Source of the DNA: Tribonema minus
Lineage: Eukaryota > Sar > Xanthophyceae > Tribonematales > Tribonemataceae
Direction of reading: 5' to 3'
Assembly: GCA_017506865.1 (NCBI GenBank)
Contig: JAFCMP010000024.1
Coordinates: forward strand, 372,001-436,000
Length of the DNA: 64,000 bases
Part shown: positions 22,549 to 38,500 of the stretch, piece by piece
How positions within the stretch are numbered: the stretch's first letter is position 1
Layout of the letters: each line of letters begins with the position of its first letter
Notes under the pieces: model-generated
Database searches by the model: none
The model's input: only the letters and a program-made list of their open reading frames with translations
Told to the model about the DNA's origin: nothing
Made by a program: the position numbers and the translations under genes

Positions 22549-24282
22549 ATGATGGCATTCGGCAACAGTGCCAGTGCTATCGACAGTCTCGTCACAGCAT
22601 TCGATGCCTTGCAGATCACATCAGGGGCTATGGGTTACTCACAGCAGCAAAAGCCATTAGCAAGCGGCAGAGAACCGGCCACCGTCGCGAATCTTGACGA
22701 TTGTTGTCTGGAGCACGTCTTCTCTTTCGTGGGCCAGGGCCACTACATTTTTCTGGCCTGCTGCAAGCGGTGGCAGTACAGCTACTGGTCTCACTGTCAG
22801 TTCAAAATGGAGACTGCAGTCCAGAACGTCACCAGCAGCCGCTCGCTCATTCAGTGGGCTGTCGACGAGCACGGCGGTGGTCTCCGCATGAGCGCCAACA
22901 CGTGCGCCATCGCCGCTAGCAGTGGCCACTTTGCCTCGCTGCGCTGGCTGCGGGAGCAGGGCTGCGAGATGGACAAGCGGACGTGCGCGGGGGCACCAAA
23001 GACGGGAGACTTCGCCATGCTGTTCTGGGCTCGCGCCAACAACTGCCCTTGGGACGACAGCACGGCCTGCGAGGCGCTGCAGAGGGACGACTTCACGATG
23101 CTGGAGTGGATGACGAACGCCGGTTTCACGATAAAATGGGTGGCAGAAGCCATGACCGCGGCCCGTCGGGGGCACCTCGAGGTGCTGAGGCAGTTGCACC
23201 AGCAAGGGCACATCCCAGACTTTAATGAGCAGTGCCTAGCCGCCGAAGGAGGACACCTTGAGGTCCTGAAGTGGCTGTGGGAGCTGGGCGGCCTGTACAG
23301 CGAGGATGTCAGCACCCTCGCCGCAGCAGGGGGGCACCTGCACGTCATCGAGTGGCTAGTCGACACCATACCGGGCGCTGTGGACGAGGACACCTGCGCC
23401 ATGGCCGCGCAATTCGGCCACCTGCACGTGCTGCGGTTCGCACACGAGCGCGGGTGCCCGTGGGACAGCCGGGTCTGCCGGGTGGCAGCGCACAAAGGTC
23501 ACCTCGACGTGCTGCGCTACGCCCGTGAGCACGGCTGCCCGTGGGTGGGCGCGGAGGTCGCGCGGTGCGCAGCGGACGGCGGCGGCCTGGCCGTCCTACA
23601 GTGGGCCGTCGAGAACGGCTGCGGCTGGGACGCGACCGTGTGCGAGATAGCGGCGGGCAGGGGGGACGTCGAGATGCTCGAGTGGGCCCTCGCCAGCGGC
23701 GCGCCGTGCAGGTACGCGGCGCTCTCCTCGAGCGCCAGCGCGACGGGGCACGTGGCGGTCGCCAAGTGGCTGCGCGCACGCGGCCGGGACATCGGCGCGC
23801 TGCTGCTGAGCGCTGCGCGCAACGGGCACGTCGCCGTCGTCAACTGGGGCCTCACGGCAGGCGTTGCCGCCGGCGACGATGCCGCGCATGCGCTCGCGTG
23901 CGCCGCGGCGGAGGCGGGGCGCGTCGAGGTCCTCGCGTGGATGCACGCCGCGGGGCGCCTCGTGCGCGACGTCTGCGCGGAGCGCTGCTGCGCGGCGGCG
24001 CGCTTCCAGGCCGGCGGCGCACACACTTCAACTTCAACTTCAACTTCAACCTGCACGATCGCGTCGCGCGCCGCGCGCGGCGGCCACGTGCGCGTCCTGC
24101 GGTGGCTCCGGGCGCACGCCCTGTTTGACGCGCGCGGCGTGTACGCGGAGGCGGCGGACCGCGGGCACGCCGGCGCGCTCGCGTGGGCGCGCGCCAACGG
24201 GTGCGAGTGGGAGGAGTCCGCGACGGGCGCGGCGGCGCCCAAGAGGCGGAAGGTGTCCGAGAGTGCCTACCGCGGCGTCTAG
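22549..24282 (+). CDS. F-box-like/ankyrin-repeat protein, intact (ANK copy 5)
   Basis: Single-exon, 577 residues, opposite in strand to the other ankyrin genes. The F-box-like segment (about residues 49-80) reads LDDCCLEHVFSFVGQGHYIFLACCKRW. It is followed by about sixteen short ankyrin-type units (GHLEVLKWLWELGG, GHLHVLRFAHERGCPWDSRVC and similar) running to about residue 555, then a basic tail (KRRKVSE). It is the intact sister of the frameshifted gene at 13925-15648. Near residue 495, at 24027-24050, a TTCAAC tract encodes a Thr-Ser run inserted between two ankyrin units, in the same place as in the sister gene but with a different repeat number. A role as an SCF-type adaptor is inference from domain architecture only. 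Confidence 0.85.
   Translation: MMAFGNSASAIDSLVTAFDALQITSGAMGYSQQQKPLASGREPATVANLDDCCLEHVFSFVGQGHYIFLACCKRWQYSYWSHCQFKMETAVQNVTSSRSLIQWAVDEHGGGLRMSANTCAIAASSGHFASLRWLREQGCEMDKRTCAGAPKTGDFAMLFWARANNCPWDDSTACEALQRDDFTMLEWMTNAGFTIKWVAEAMTAARRGHLEVLRQLHQQGHIPDFNEQCLAAEGGHLEVLKWLWELGGLYSEDVSTLAAAGGHLHVIEWLVDTIPGAVDEDTCAMAAQFGHLHVLRFAHERGCPWDSRVCRVAAHKGHLDVLRYAREHGCPWVGAEVARCAADGGGLAVLQWAVENGCGWDATVCEIAAGRGDVEMLEWALASGAPCRYAALSSSASATGHVAVAKWLRARGRDIGALLLSAARNGHVAVVNWGLTAGVAAGDDAAHALACAAAEAGRVEVLAWMHAAGRLVRDVCAERCCAAARFQAGGAHTSTSTSTSTCTIASRAARGGHVRVLRWLRAHALFDARGVYAEAADRGHAGALAWARANGCEWEESATGAAAPKRRKVSESAYRGV
24027..24050 (+). repeat. TTCAAC hexamer tract inside an ankyrin coding region
   Basis: Four adjacent acttca/ttcaac units encode Thr-Ser repeats in frame. 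The equivalent place in the sister gene (about 14143-14165, minus strand) has a similar but not identical tract. The same hexamer marks the spacers of the exon-edge arrays elsewhere in the window. Confidence 0.8.
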
Positions 24283-26362
24283 TAGTTGCGGTGTGCAGGG
24301 GTGTGTCGAGGAGGAGAAGAGGGAGTGTGTACTCAAATTAAGGGTGGGGACGCTGGCATGCGGCGATGCGTGACGGTGCTTCGCGCGCTGTGTCAGAGTT
24401 TGCATCTGTTGATTCACTATACGAGCCGCAGCCTCTGCGCGTGCGTGGGACACGAAGATACTGTGCACACACGAATTCAAGTGTTCTACATACACACTAG
24501 GCTATAGGACCTTCCCACTACAGCTGCTGCTGCTGCTGCTGCTGCTGCGTCTTCCTGTTTCAAAAGCGCTGTGATGCCATGTGTGCAACTACCCTACATA
24601 GCCTAGCCCTAACCCTAGCCGCAAGCCGACAAGACGCAGGTGAGGTACTGCACACTCATGCACCCGCTTTGTCGCACCTGTCGTGTGTGCGCTGATGTTC
24701 ATCCCTTCTTCAGAGAGCAGCAGCATTTGTCTTTGTCTGTATTTATTCACTGCATCAAATACGCATGTTGATTGCGTCCAGGCGTCGTCAAACAGGTTTT
24801 TCGACTTGCGTTGCATCACACAACCCGGGGCGCACACCTGGCCTGCAATCGTTGAGCCACATGCCTGCTGTGCTCTTCAGACTGCCTCTTCAGCTCGTTC
24901 ATGATCTGCCTTGACGACATCAAACGTAGCGCACCATCAGTCCTGAATCATATTGCCCAGCGCCGCTGTCACTCTGCTCAGCAGAGTTGCGGTCAAGCTT
25001 TGGTGTATCCGTCGTTGCCACTGCAAGCAGCCGGCATTCGTTGGTGAAAGATTACAACCATTTGGCACTTCAAATTCAATGACAACAAAATTGGCAGCAT
25101 GTGCAGGACCAGGCGCCTGCTGCGCCGGCAGCACCAGCGGCAAATGAATATGCATCTCCAAACAGAGGCACGACAGCGCCGCATCCATGCTGCACGTCAA
25201 GCAGGTGTGTGAAATACATGACCCCGTCATCTCATTCAACTGTTGCTCTCGCTCATGTTAAGGTCTGACACACTGCTGTTGCGATGCGATGGACCTGCCA
25301 GCATCGCGCCGCAAGTGATCGCTGCTGACGGCCAGGCTGTGCGCCCCCACCAGTGCGCCATCGCCGGCGCAACACAACACGCAGCCGCAGAAACTGCGCT
25401 CCCATCACAACGATCATGATTGCCGTGCGGCTGCAGCGCATGCCCTAGTTGAACTTGAAGCCATGCAGCCTTGGGAACCGTGTCGACGCCGCCGCAGCTG
25501 CCTGTGCCGACTGCACGATGGCTACGCAGCAGACCGCAAGCAGGTCGTTGTGGCTGCGTAGCACACCGCATCTGCTTGCGCACAGGGCCCGACGAAGCCG
25601 TCCCTGCCCGCAGCCGCAGAAACCGCGCTCCCATTACAATGATCATGATTGCCGTGCAGCACATGCTCTAGTTGAACTTGAAGCCATGCAGCCTTGGGAA
25701 CCGTGCCGACGCCGCTGCAACTATCTGCGCTGACTGCGTTATGGTTGTGTAGCAGACTGCACCTGCTCATGCACAGGGCCCGTCAAAGTCGTCCCTGGCG
25801 CCGCAATCAGGCTGACACTGGCTCGGCAGCTTCGCGAGCGGGACCGCTGAGTCATGCTGCTTCTTCACAGCGGTGCCGTTACTTGCTGCCTGCGCCCGCC
25901 TCGCCGTATTGGCAACCCAACAGCGGTGCGATGGGGACCGCGGCACGGCAATGATCTGCTCCATGCCGTGCGCATTAGTGTGCACTGCCGCCGCAGCCTA
26001 CAGCAACAGGCTGCAGCTACCAGCTCACGACCGCCAGCAGGCGTGTTTTTGCCACGCCACCACGGCCAAGCACACACTCCGTGCTCCGATACACGTGCTG
26101 CAGCGCCACGAGAACGAATGCGGCACATACGCATCTCCCGTGCTGGTTGCAAGAATGGGTGTAGTGCACATGGCTTCCGCGATTGGGTACCATAGCCCAT
26201 GGCTCGCAGCACAGAGCACGGGCCACTGCCTCCTCCGCCGCCGCCGCTGCCGCCGCCACTACCCTCGCCGCAGTGCTACGCCGCCGCTGCAGTCGCAGTT
26301 GTCACCACCGCTAAGGCTCGGCAAGCGCCGGTGGTAGCCGAACTGTCACCTTGGCACCGGTC
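24283..26362. other. Intergenic region with a 229-nt tandem repeat
   Basis: No gene recognised. It contains a CTG tract at about 24523-24547, a short telomere-like CCCTAACCCTAG stretch near 24606, and the tandem repeat at 25381-25810. Open frames around 25850-26260 look unconvincing. Confidence 0.5.
25381..25810. repeat. Tandem repeat, period about 229 nt
   Basis: The stretch starting gcagccgcagaaactgcgct at 25381 recurs at 25610 with few changes over about 150 nt (shared ttgaacttgaagccatgcag, ccttgggaaccgtg and cgacgccgc segments). A partial third copy (cacagggcccgtcaaagtcg) follows at about 25773. No coding function is seen. Confidence 0.85.
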
Positions 26363-29067
26363 TCAGTCGGTGGCGCGCTTAATGGGGCGCCGGCCGCCGC
26401 CAACGCTGCCGACGCCGTCGCCGCGCTGCTGCGCCGCCGCGGCGACCGCGACCGTCGCCGCCGCCACGAGCGCGAGCAGCGCCAGCAGCAGGCGCGCCGC
26501 GACCTCGCGCCGCGCGCGCAGCGCGAGCGCCCAGTCGCCGCCCACAAGCAGCACGTCCGCGGCGCCGTCGTTGTCGAGGTCGCCGACGACCGGCGGCAGC
26601 GCCGGCGGCTCCGGCAGCGCCGCGCGCCCGAGCACGCGCCCCGTGCGCGCCGCGTACACCACAACCTCTGCCTCGCCCGCCACAACGATGCCAACGTCGC
26701 CGGCAGCAGCGCCGCCGCCGCCGCCGCCAATGAAGCCGCGCGCCAGCGGCAGCAGAGCCAGGTAGCCGCCCGTCCCCGGCGGCGTGGCGCTGCCGCCGTC
26801 GCCGTCGTCGCCCGCGCGCCACCGCGGCCCATTGCGCGCCTGCCAGTTCAGCCGCCCGTCCGGCGCGTAGCTGCTCACGGTGCCCTCGCTCATGGCGAAG
26901 ACGGTGTCCATGGGGGCCCGCGGCGGCGGCGCAGCATGCTTGCCGGCGGCGGCAGCGGCGGCGGCGGCGGCGGGGGCGGCGCGCGGCACGAGCAGCGGCA
27001 GCGCCGGCGCCGCCACGACGCGCTCGGCGCCGCGCGTGAAGGCGGCGGCGGCGGCGCGAGCGGACGGCACCGCCGCGGCATCTGCGCAGATGGTGCCGTT
27101 GAAGAGGGGGGTCGCGGGGGGGACGCCGCTGAGCGCGACCGCGGTGCAGCCGCGGCGCAGCGCCGCCACGTCAGACGCCAGGTTGTGCCTGCAGTGCGGC
27201 GGGGACGTCGGCGGCGGCGGCGTGAGATGTGCGGTTGCTCAGGGCAGACAGCTTCGATCGCTGTGCAGCGACCAATGTGTCAGCATGTCACGTTCTCTCG
27301 GTTCAAGCGACGCCCTCCTTCGAGCAGGTCCCGACTGAAGTCTGGTGAGCTGTCGGCACCAGAGAGGCACACTCCTGGAAGCACATTCATGTAACCCCCT
27401 GACCCTCTTACTGATGCTGCGGACACATGCCACCTCAGCGGTCCAGAGATTGGTGCACGGCTTGCAGGTAGTGCAGCTAGTTCAACAACCGCCCACATGG
27501 TCTGCCATGTCAAATGCTGTGCTCAGCGACAGCATGCACCTAGCTGCACATAATACCCGTGTAGCCACAGCGAGCCCACAATCTCGTACCTGCAGACCTC
27601 TACAACAGCCTCTACAGCCCCCTGGCGCGTCACCAAGAAACCCCCTGTTGCGCAAGCTCTAGCCCACACCTGCGGTGCCTGTGGTGGTGCGTGCTGTGCC
27701 GCGCCGCCGCCGCCGCCGCGACGCCCTCCGCGGCGCCGACCCTGTCGATGACGCCGTCGCCGTTCACGTCCGCGAACGCCGCCGCCTGGCCGCGCGGCGC
27801 CGCCAGCGGCAGCGCGCACACCGGCCGCCCCGTGTCCAGCGCTACCGCCTCCACGCCGTGCGCCGTGTGCGTGAGCACCACGTTCGGCGGCGGCTGCGCC
27901 GCCGCCGCTGCCGCCGCCGCCTTGCGCTGCCGCTGCTGCCGCTGCGACGCGCCCCCACGCGGCGCCGCCAGCTTGCTGAGGAAGGAGGCGCCCCCGGCGG
28001 CGGCGGCGGCGCCGGGCGCTGCGGCGGCGGGCGGCGCGATGCGGCGGCGCACGAGGTGCGCCGCGGCGATGCGCGTGTCGTGCGGCGCGGCCCAGCGGTG
28101 CGGCAGCGCGCGCAGCAGCAGCGACGCCTCGTACGCGCGCCAGCCGCCGAAGGCCTCGCGCTCGTCGCGGTGGAGGTCGGCGTCGCTCACCTGCGCGCGC
28201 GCACATTGGCGAGGTAGGTATGTAGGTGCTGCATGCTTGTACTGCGGTTGTGCGCAAATTCGAGGTCACGAGTGACACGCATAAAAGCGTGGCTGTGGGT
28301 GCAGTCATTCAACTTGGGGTGTACGCGAGTGACCTGGCACATGCCGAAGCTGGCGGCCGCCAACTGCATCATTCAGCTGCATCTGTCAAGCCCTAGATCA
28401 CCGGTGTGTCTGCATGATAACGACGACATACCACACACGTAAGCACGAGCAGCGAGGCGGCACGCAGCAGGGCCCTGCTGCCGCAGGACGCGGTAGGAAG
28501 ACAGTCCACCCCGCACCGCACACGATATTCACGCATTGCGCCTGATACTGTGGCATCACGTGCACGCGGCAGAGTTCATTTGCGCCAGCCCCGACTCAAG
28601 AGCCAGTGCTCTCATCATTGTAGACCAGATGCACACACCGCAGCGCAGAGGCGACGCACGCGCGCACCGACCTTGTACTGCGGGCGCAGCGCCGGCGCGC
28701 CGCCTTTCCCCGCCCCCGCCCCCTCTCCCCCCTCCCCCGATGCCCCTCCCCCCTGCCCCTCTCCCTCCGCCCTGACGCCGAGGTGCCGCCAGCGCTCCGC
28801 GCCCGTCGCGCCGTCGAACGCGTACAGCGAGAAGTGCGCCGCAGCCTCACGCGCGCGCTCCGCGGCGTCGATCGCCGCCGCGCTGCCGTCGCTGTCGGCG
28901 AAGTCCGCCTCCACAATGACACCGCCGCCGCCGCCAGCTGCCGCACGGCGCGGCCGCATCGTGCCGCCCACGACCACGAGCCCCCTGCCGCCGCCCGCCT
29001 TGGGCGATGGCGTGAGCGTCACGGCTACCTGGTCGATGACGTAGTCGGCGAGGGGGTCGCTGCCGCT

Positions 29068-29099
<32 letters not shown>

Positions 29100-29643
29100 T
29101 GACGCCGCCGTCGCCGCCACCGCCGAAGCGCGCGGCGGCGGCGGCAGCGTCCGCGTGCCGCAGCTCGCGCCGCCAGACGAGGCGCAGGTCGGACGCGTAG
29201 CACAGCACCATCCAGTCCTCGCGCACGACGACGATGTGCATGTCGGCGGCGCCGGGCGTGAGGTAGCCCGCGGCCAGGGCGACGGGGAGCTCGCCCTGCT
29301 CGCTGAGCAGGGCCTTGGGGGCGCAGTGCACCCTGCTGATGACCTCCAGAGGGGCGCCGCCTGACGGGGACCTCAGGACCTGCAGCCAGCCTGAACCGTC
29401 CACGTGGACCACCTCATTGAGGCCGTCGCCATCGACATCGGCGATGATGGGTGCCGGGGCTGCGTGGACGTGATAGTCGCCTGGCTGCTCTTGCAGGTGA
29501 TGGCGGTGGTGGACTGGGGAGTCCAAGCGCCAGATTTCAGTCAGAGTCACATCGCCGCCGCTGCGCAGGCTGGTCAGAGTAGCTCCAAAAGCTACCAGGA
29601 TGACGAGGCCGTCTCTAGTGCGCATCGTCCTGAAAGTATACAA
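26363..29643 (-). CDS. FG-GAP/beta-propeller membrane protein, plant At3g51050-like (3 exons)
   Basis: Exons 29643-28672, 28190-27670 and 27188-26363 (phases 0 and 2) join into 772 residues; Met at 29625 is the likelier start (MRTRDGLVI). The N-terminal segment (DGLVILVAFGATLTSL) is a signal anchor or signal peptide. FG-GAP-type calcium-loop motifs follow: DVDGDGLNE (near residue 70), DVNGDGVID (exon 2) and DLDNDGAAD (exon 3). A hydrophobic segment (LLLALLALVAAATVAV) near the C-terminus is a probable membrane anchor. The order of features, the RALPHRW motif and the GVEAVALDTGRPVCALPL segment match the plant FG-GAP protein At3g51050 and its algal relatives as I recall them. Long Gly/Ala runs interrupt the domains. 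Most of the protein is predicted to lie in the secretory lumen or outside the cell. The molecular role is not established to my knowledge. Confidence 0.75.
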
Positions 29644-30172
29644 AAGTACGCAGCGAAGCTATGGATTCTCAGGAGCACCGGCCATTGCACTTACAGATAC
29701 CGTGGTCAGTATATGTCGTTCGACAAGGTGAACCACCACCTGCAGCTGCCTGCTAAAGCTGCTTTGCACGTGTAATACCTTTTTTGGATCAGAATTAAAG
29801 AAACACAAGAAGTTTGCACATCAACATTGAAGTGTGACATTTGGAATACAGCCAGAAGTACGTACATGCTGTAAGAAAACTTCTTCATTTTCGTTTGCCC
29901 TTCCAGCTGGTAAGCACGAAGTGACCAGAGCTGAAACATCACAAGACACAGGGGGAGGCGCGCCTGCCATCTGTACGACAGGCATCTCTCATGCTTATTT
30001 TGCTGCAATCAAGTCAACTCGTGCAGCATACTGGTCATATGTATAGACATTTCACATCTGCAGTACGAGAACAATGCAGCAGAGCGACTACGTGAATCAG
30101 GTGCTCAGCAACCCCCAAGCGTTTTCCCGACTCCAGACACAACAGAAGAAGCATGCACCACCGCAACATGTG
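29644..30172. other. Intergenic region, FG-GAP promoter side and TGS1 3' end
   Basis: No gene recognised. It lies between the start of the FG-GAP gene and the stop of TGS1, both on the minus strand, so it holds the FG-GAP promoter and the TGS1 3' flank. It is AT-richer near 29770-29830. Confidence 0.5.
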
Positions 30173-35489
<5,317 letters not shown>

Positions 35490-35585
35490 GTCGCACACAC
35501 AGCACACACAGATGGTTCAACTCCGTGTTGAAGTTATCCGTGTTGAAGTGAAGTTGTGGTCTGAGGGGCACAAAGACGGGGAACG
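35490..35585. promoter_or_regulatory. Head-to-head gap between TGS1 and PPR-SMR, probable bidirectional promoter
   Basis: About 96 nt separate the TGS1 start (35489) from the PPR-SMR start (35586). The gap contains a GTGTTGAAGT hexamer-like repeat (35523-35553) of the same type as the intronic spacers. No clear TATA box is seen. Confidence 0.5.
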
Positions 35586-38500
35586 GTGGTGATGAGGCCG
35601 GCTGTCCGTAGGGAAGCTCGGCGCTGCCTGCGGCACTGCTCTCAGCAACCGCTGCCCAGTGATTGCATCAGCGGGAACCGTGGTCATGTACTACTGGTCA
35701 GCTCGGCTCTGCCCTCGCAAAGCACTTCTGTTGGCAGGCGTCATGCATCAAGCTGGAGCAGCATGTATGAACACTTGCAAACCATGTGGCAGGGGCCAAC
35801 GGTGCCTGACAATCATCATGCACAAGCCGGCACGCCTGAAGCCCTCCCGCCGGCCATTCGCGATCCGCCGACAACATCACTGCCAACGCGCCAGGAGCTG
35901 CAGCAGGAACGTCTGATGCACAACAGGAGGGTAGCGTCGCTGCTGATGGATGACATCCAGTTGTCGGAGCGGCAGGGTCTGCCTGTGAGCATCCAGCAGT
36001 ACACCCTCGCTGTCGTCACCCTCGTCAGAGCCCAGCAAATGGAGCTCGCGTCAGCGCAGCTGGCCAAAGCGCAAGCCATTGCCTCGGACCCATCGGTGCA
36101 GCACGATGCAGCAGCGCTGAAAGCTCTGGTGGCTGCATGCGATGCCTGCAAGGACGCGCCGGGCGCCCTGCGGTGGCTGGGGGTGATGAGGAGCCGCGGC
36201 TTCCCGCGCATGGCCTCTCTCTACGCAGGTATGTGTCATGTAAAGGCAGGGGATCCACACGGCAGCACTGTCTCGCTTCGTTTTAACGCAACCGCACAAC
36301 CCAGCATGATTCAACTGTCGTGCGTAGCGCCGGCCGCGCGTTGATCGACTAGGCAGCGCTGCTGCCACAGCATTCGCATGACACAAAGCCCAAGCATCCA
36401 TCCATCATGTACGTATGCGCGCGCCGCACTGCTTGCGCCACACTGCTTGTCACGCTCACGGGCCGTCTGGCGCGCCCTTCTCGCCGCGCACCGCAGCGAT
36501 GCACGCGTGCGCCGTGCAGTCCGGCTACTGGCGCGAGGCGCTGCGGTTGCTGGACGATCTGCGGACGCTGCGCGCATCCTACGGCGGCGACGTCTCGCAG
36601 ACGCGCGCGCTGGCGTACTGCGCGCGCGCGTGCGCGGCCTCCGGCGAGACAGCAAAGGTGTGCATGTGTACTTTCGATTACTTCTCGCTCAGGGCGCGAA
36701 AAGCCCCAGATGAGTGATAGTAAAGCTTACAGCACAGATGTACGTGTTCACGTGACGATATGAAAGTGTCTCAATGACAACCACAGTGTGTGTACTTACA
36801 TACTGAGCATCATGAAGGCAGCTTCGTCCTGCGGCACTGCCTTATTGCCTCACTATAGTGCAGGCTTATAGGATGAAATTGGTCGGGGGGGGCCACGGGC
36901 GGCGAGCGTCGCGGTCAGTCGCGCACAGGCAGCACGCTGGTGGAGCGTCGCCAGTGCTCAACATTGCTGCTTGTGAGAGCGGTCATGCTGAGATGAGAGG
37001 TTGCATAGCAGCAGTGAATACTACTCCTGAAGTGTATGATACACCAAGCCTTTAGTCATGAAAGATCAGCGCGTTCGCCGCACGGCCGGGCAGTGCTGAA
37101 ATACCCCCTAGCCCTGGCTCCCTTGCCCGATGTCGCTACATGCACCCCGCGTATTGTTACTGCGGATACCCCGCGCGTTGCCACCACAAGCACCCGCTTG
37201 TTGCGAGAGCTGCAAAGTTCTTTCCTTCACAGACTTGATGCGCAGGTGGTACTTTGGAAGAAGTATATGCTTTGAATTACATGCTTTCTAGGTCACCTAT
37301 CTGCGTCAGCTCAGCTTGTGCTTGCGACCTCGCCTCTGCATCTGTACCCTCAGGTGCTGGAGCTGCTGGAAAAAATCACGGCAGCGGCGGCGGCAGCGCA
37401 AGACGGCTCAGCTGACGCGAAGCCACCGCCGGCGACCAGGTCGACGGCAGTGTACATTGCGGTCATGATCGCCGCCAAGAACGCGCAGAAATGGGATGTG
37501 GTCCTCGGTGAGTTGACCAGGGTGTCGACTCTTATGATGGTCATAACTTCATCAGTGATGGTGACTTCTCGGAAAGCATTAAGGAATCCATAAACAAGTT
37601 TGTAGTATTGTGCGCTACCTGCGACAGGGGGGCCAGGTGTCGTACTACAACGGTGTACCTCTCAGTATGACTGTGTACTTCAAAATACATCGTTCTGCAG
37701 CGTCAAGATGTGGTTCGGACAACGCGCGCACGCGCAAAGGCGTAGATCCTGGCACCCCAACGGCTTGTGACTCGAGCAGCGTTTGCACCCCGGGCCGTGC
37801 GCTGACATCTGTCCTCAAACATCCTGTACCTACATCAGACTTGTCACAATGTAGCATGCTCAGCACTCGGAGGCTTTCCACACCGCACGTCCAGAGCCCT
37901 CTGCTCGCGCGCCCATGCGTCGCTCGTCACCGGCCGTCGCCGTGTCCCCCCCCCCCGTGACCCACGCCCCACCACGCCACCACCGGTGTGCCCCTGTGAC
38001 TCGCTACCAGTGCGCGACTGAGGTTAGGGTTAGGGTTAGCATAAGGGTTAGGGTTAAAGTTAGGGTTAGGGTCAGGGCTACCAGTGCGCGACTAAGCGCG
38101 CGCGCTCCTCCGCCCTCGCCGCTCCGCGCCGCGCAGCCGTGTGGCGCTACCTGGGGCGCAACGGGGTCGCGCCGTACAGGCTCGGCGCGCCGATTGCGCA
38201 CGAAGCGCTCGCCCACGTCGCGGCGCGCGCCGACGCCGCGGGCAGCTCTGGCGGCGCTGCCGACGCGCGCCAGCCTCCGCACGCGTCGGACGCGGCGACG
38301 GACGCGGCGGCAGCGGCGGACGCAGCGGCGGCAGCGGCGCAGCAGCAGCAGCAGCAGCGGCGGCAGGAGGAGGAGCGACCGCAGGCGGCGGCGCTGCCGC
38401 TGCCGCGGCGGCGGCGACGGCCGCAGAGCAGCGCGCGCCCGCAGCGGCACGAGCGCGCGCTGTGCGCGCTGGCCGCCGCGGGCGTCGCACGGCGCGACTG

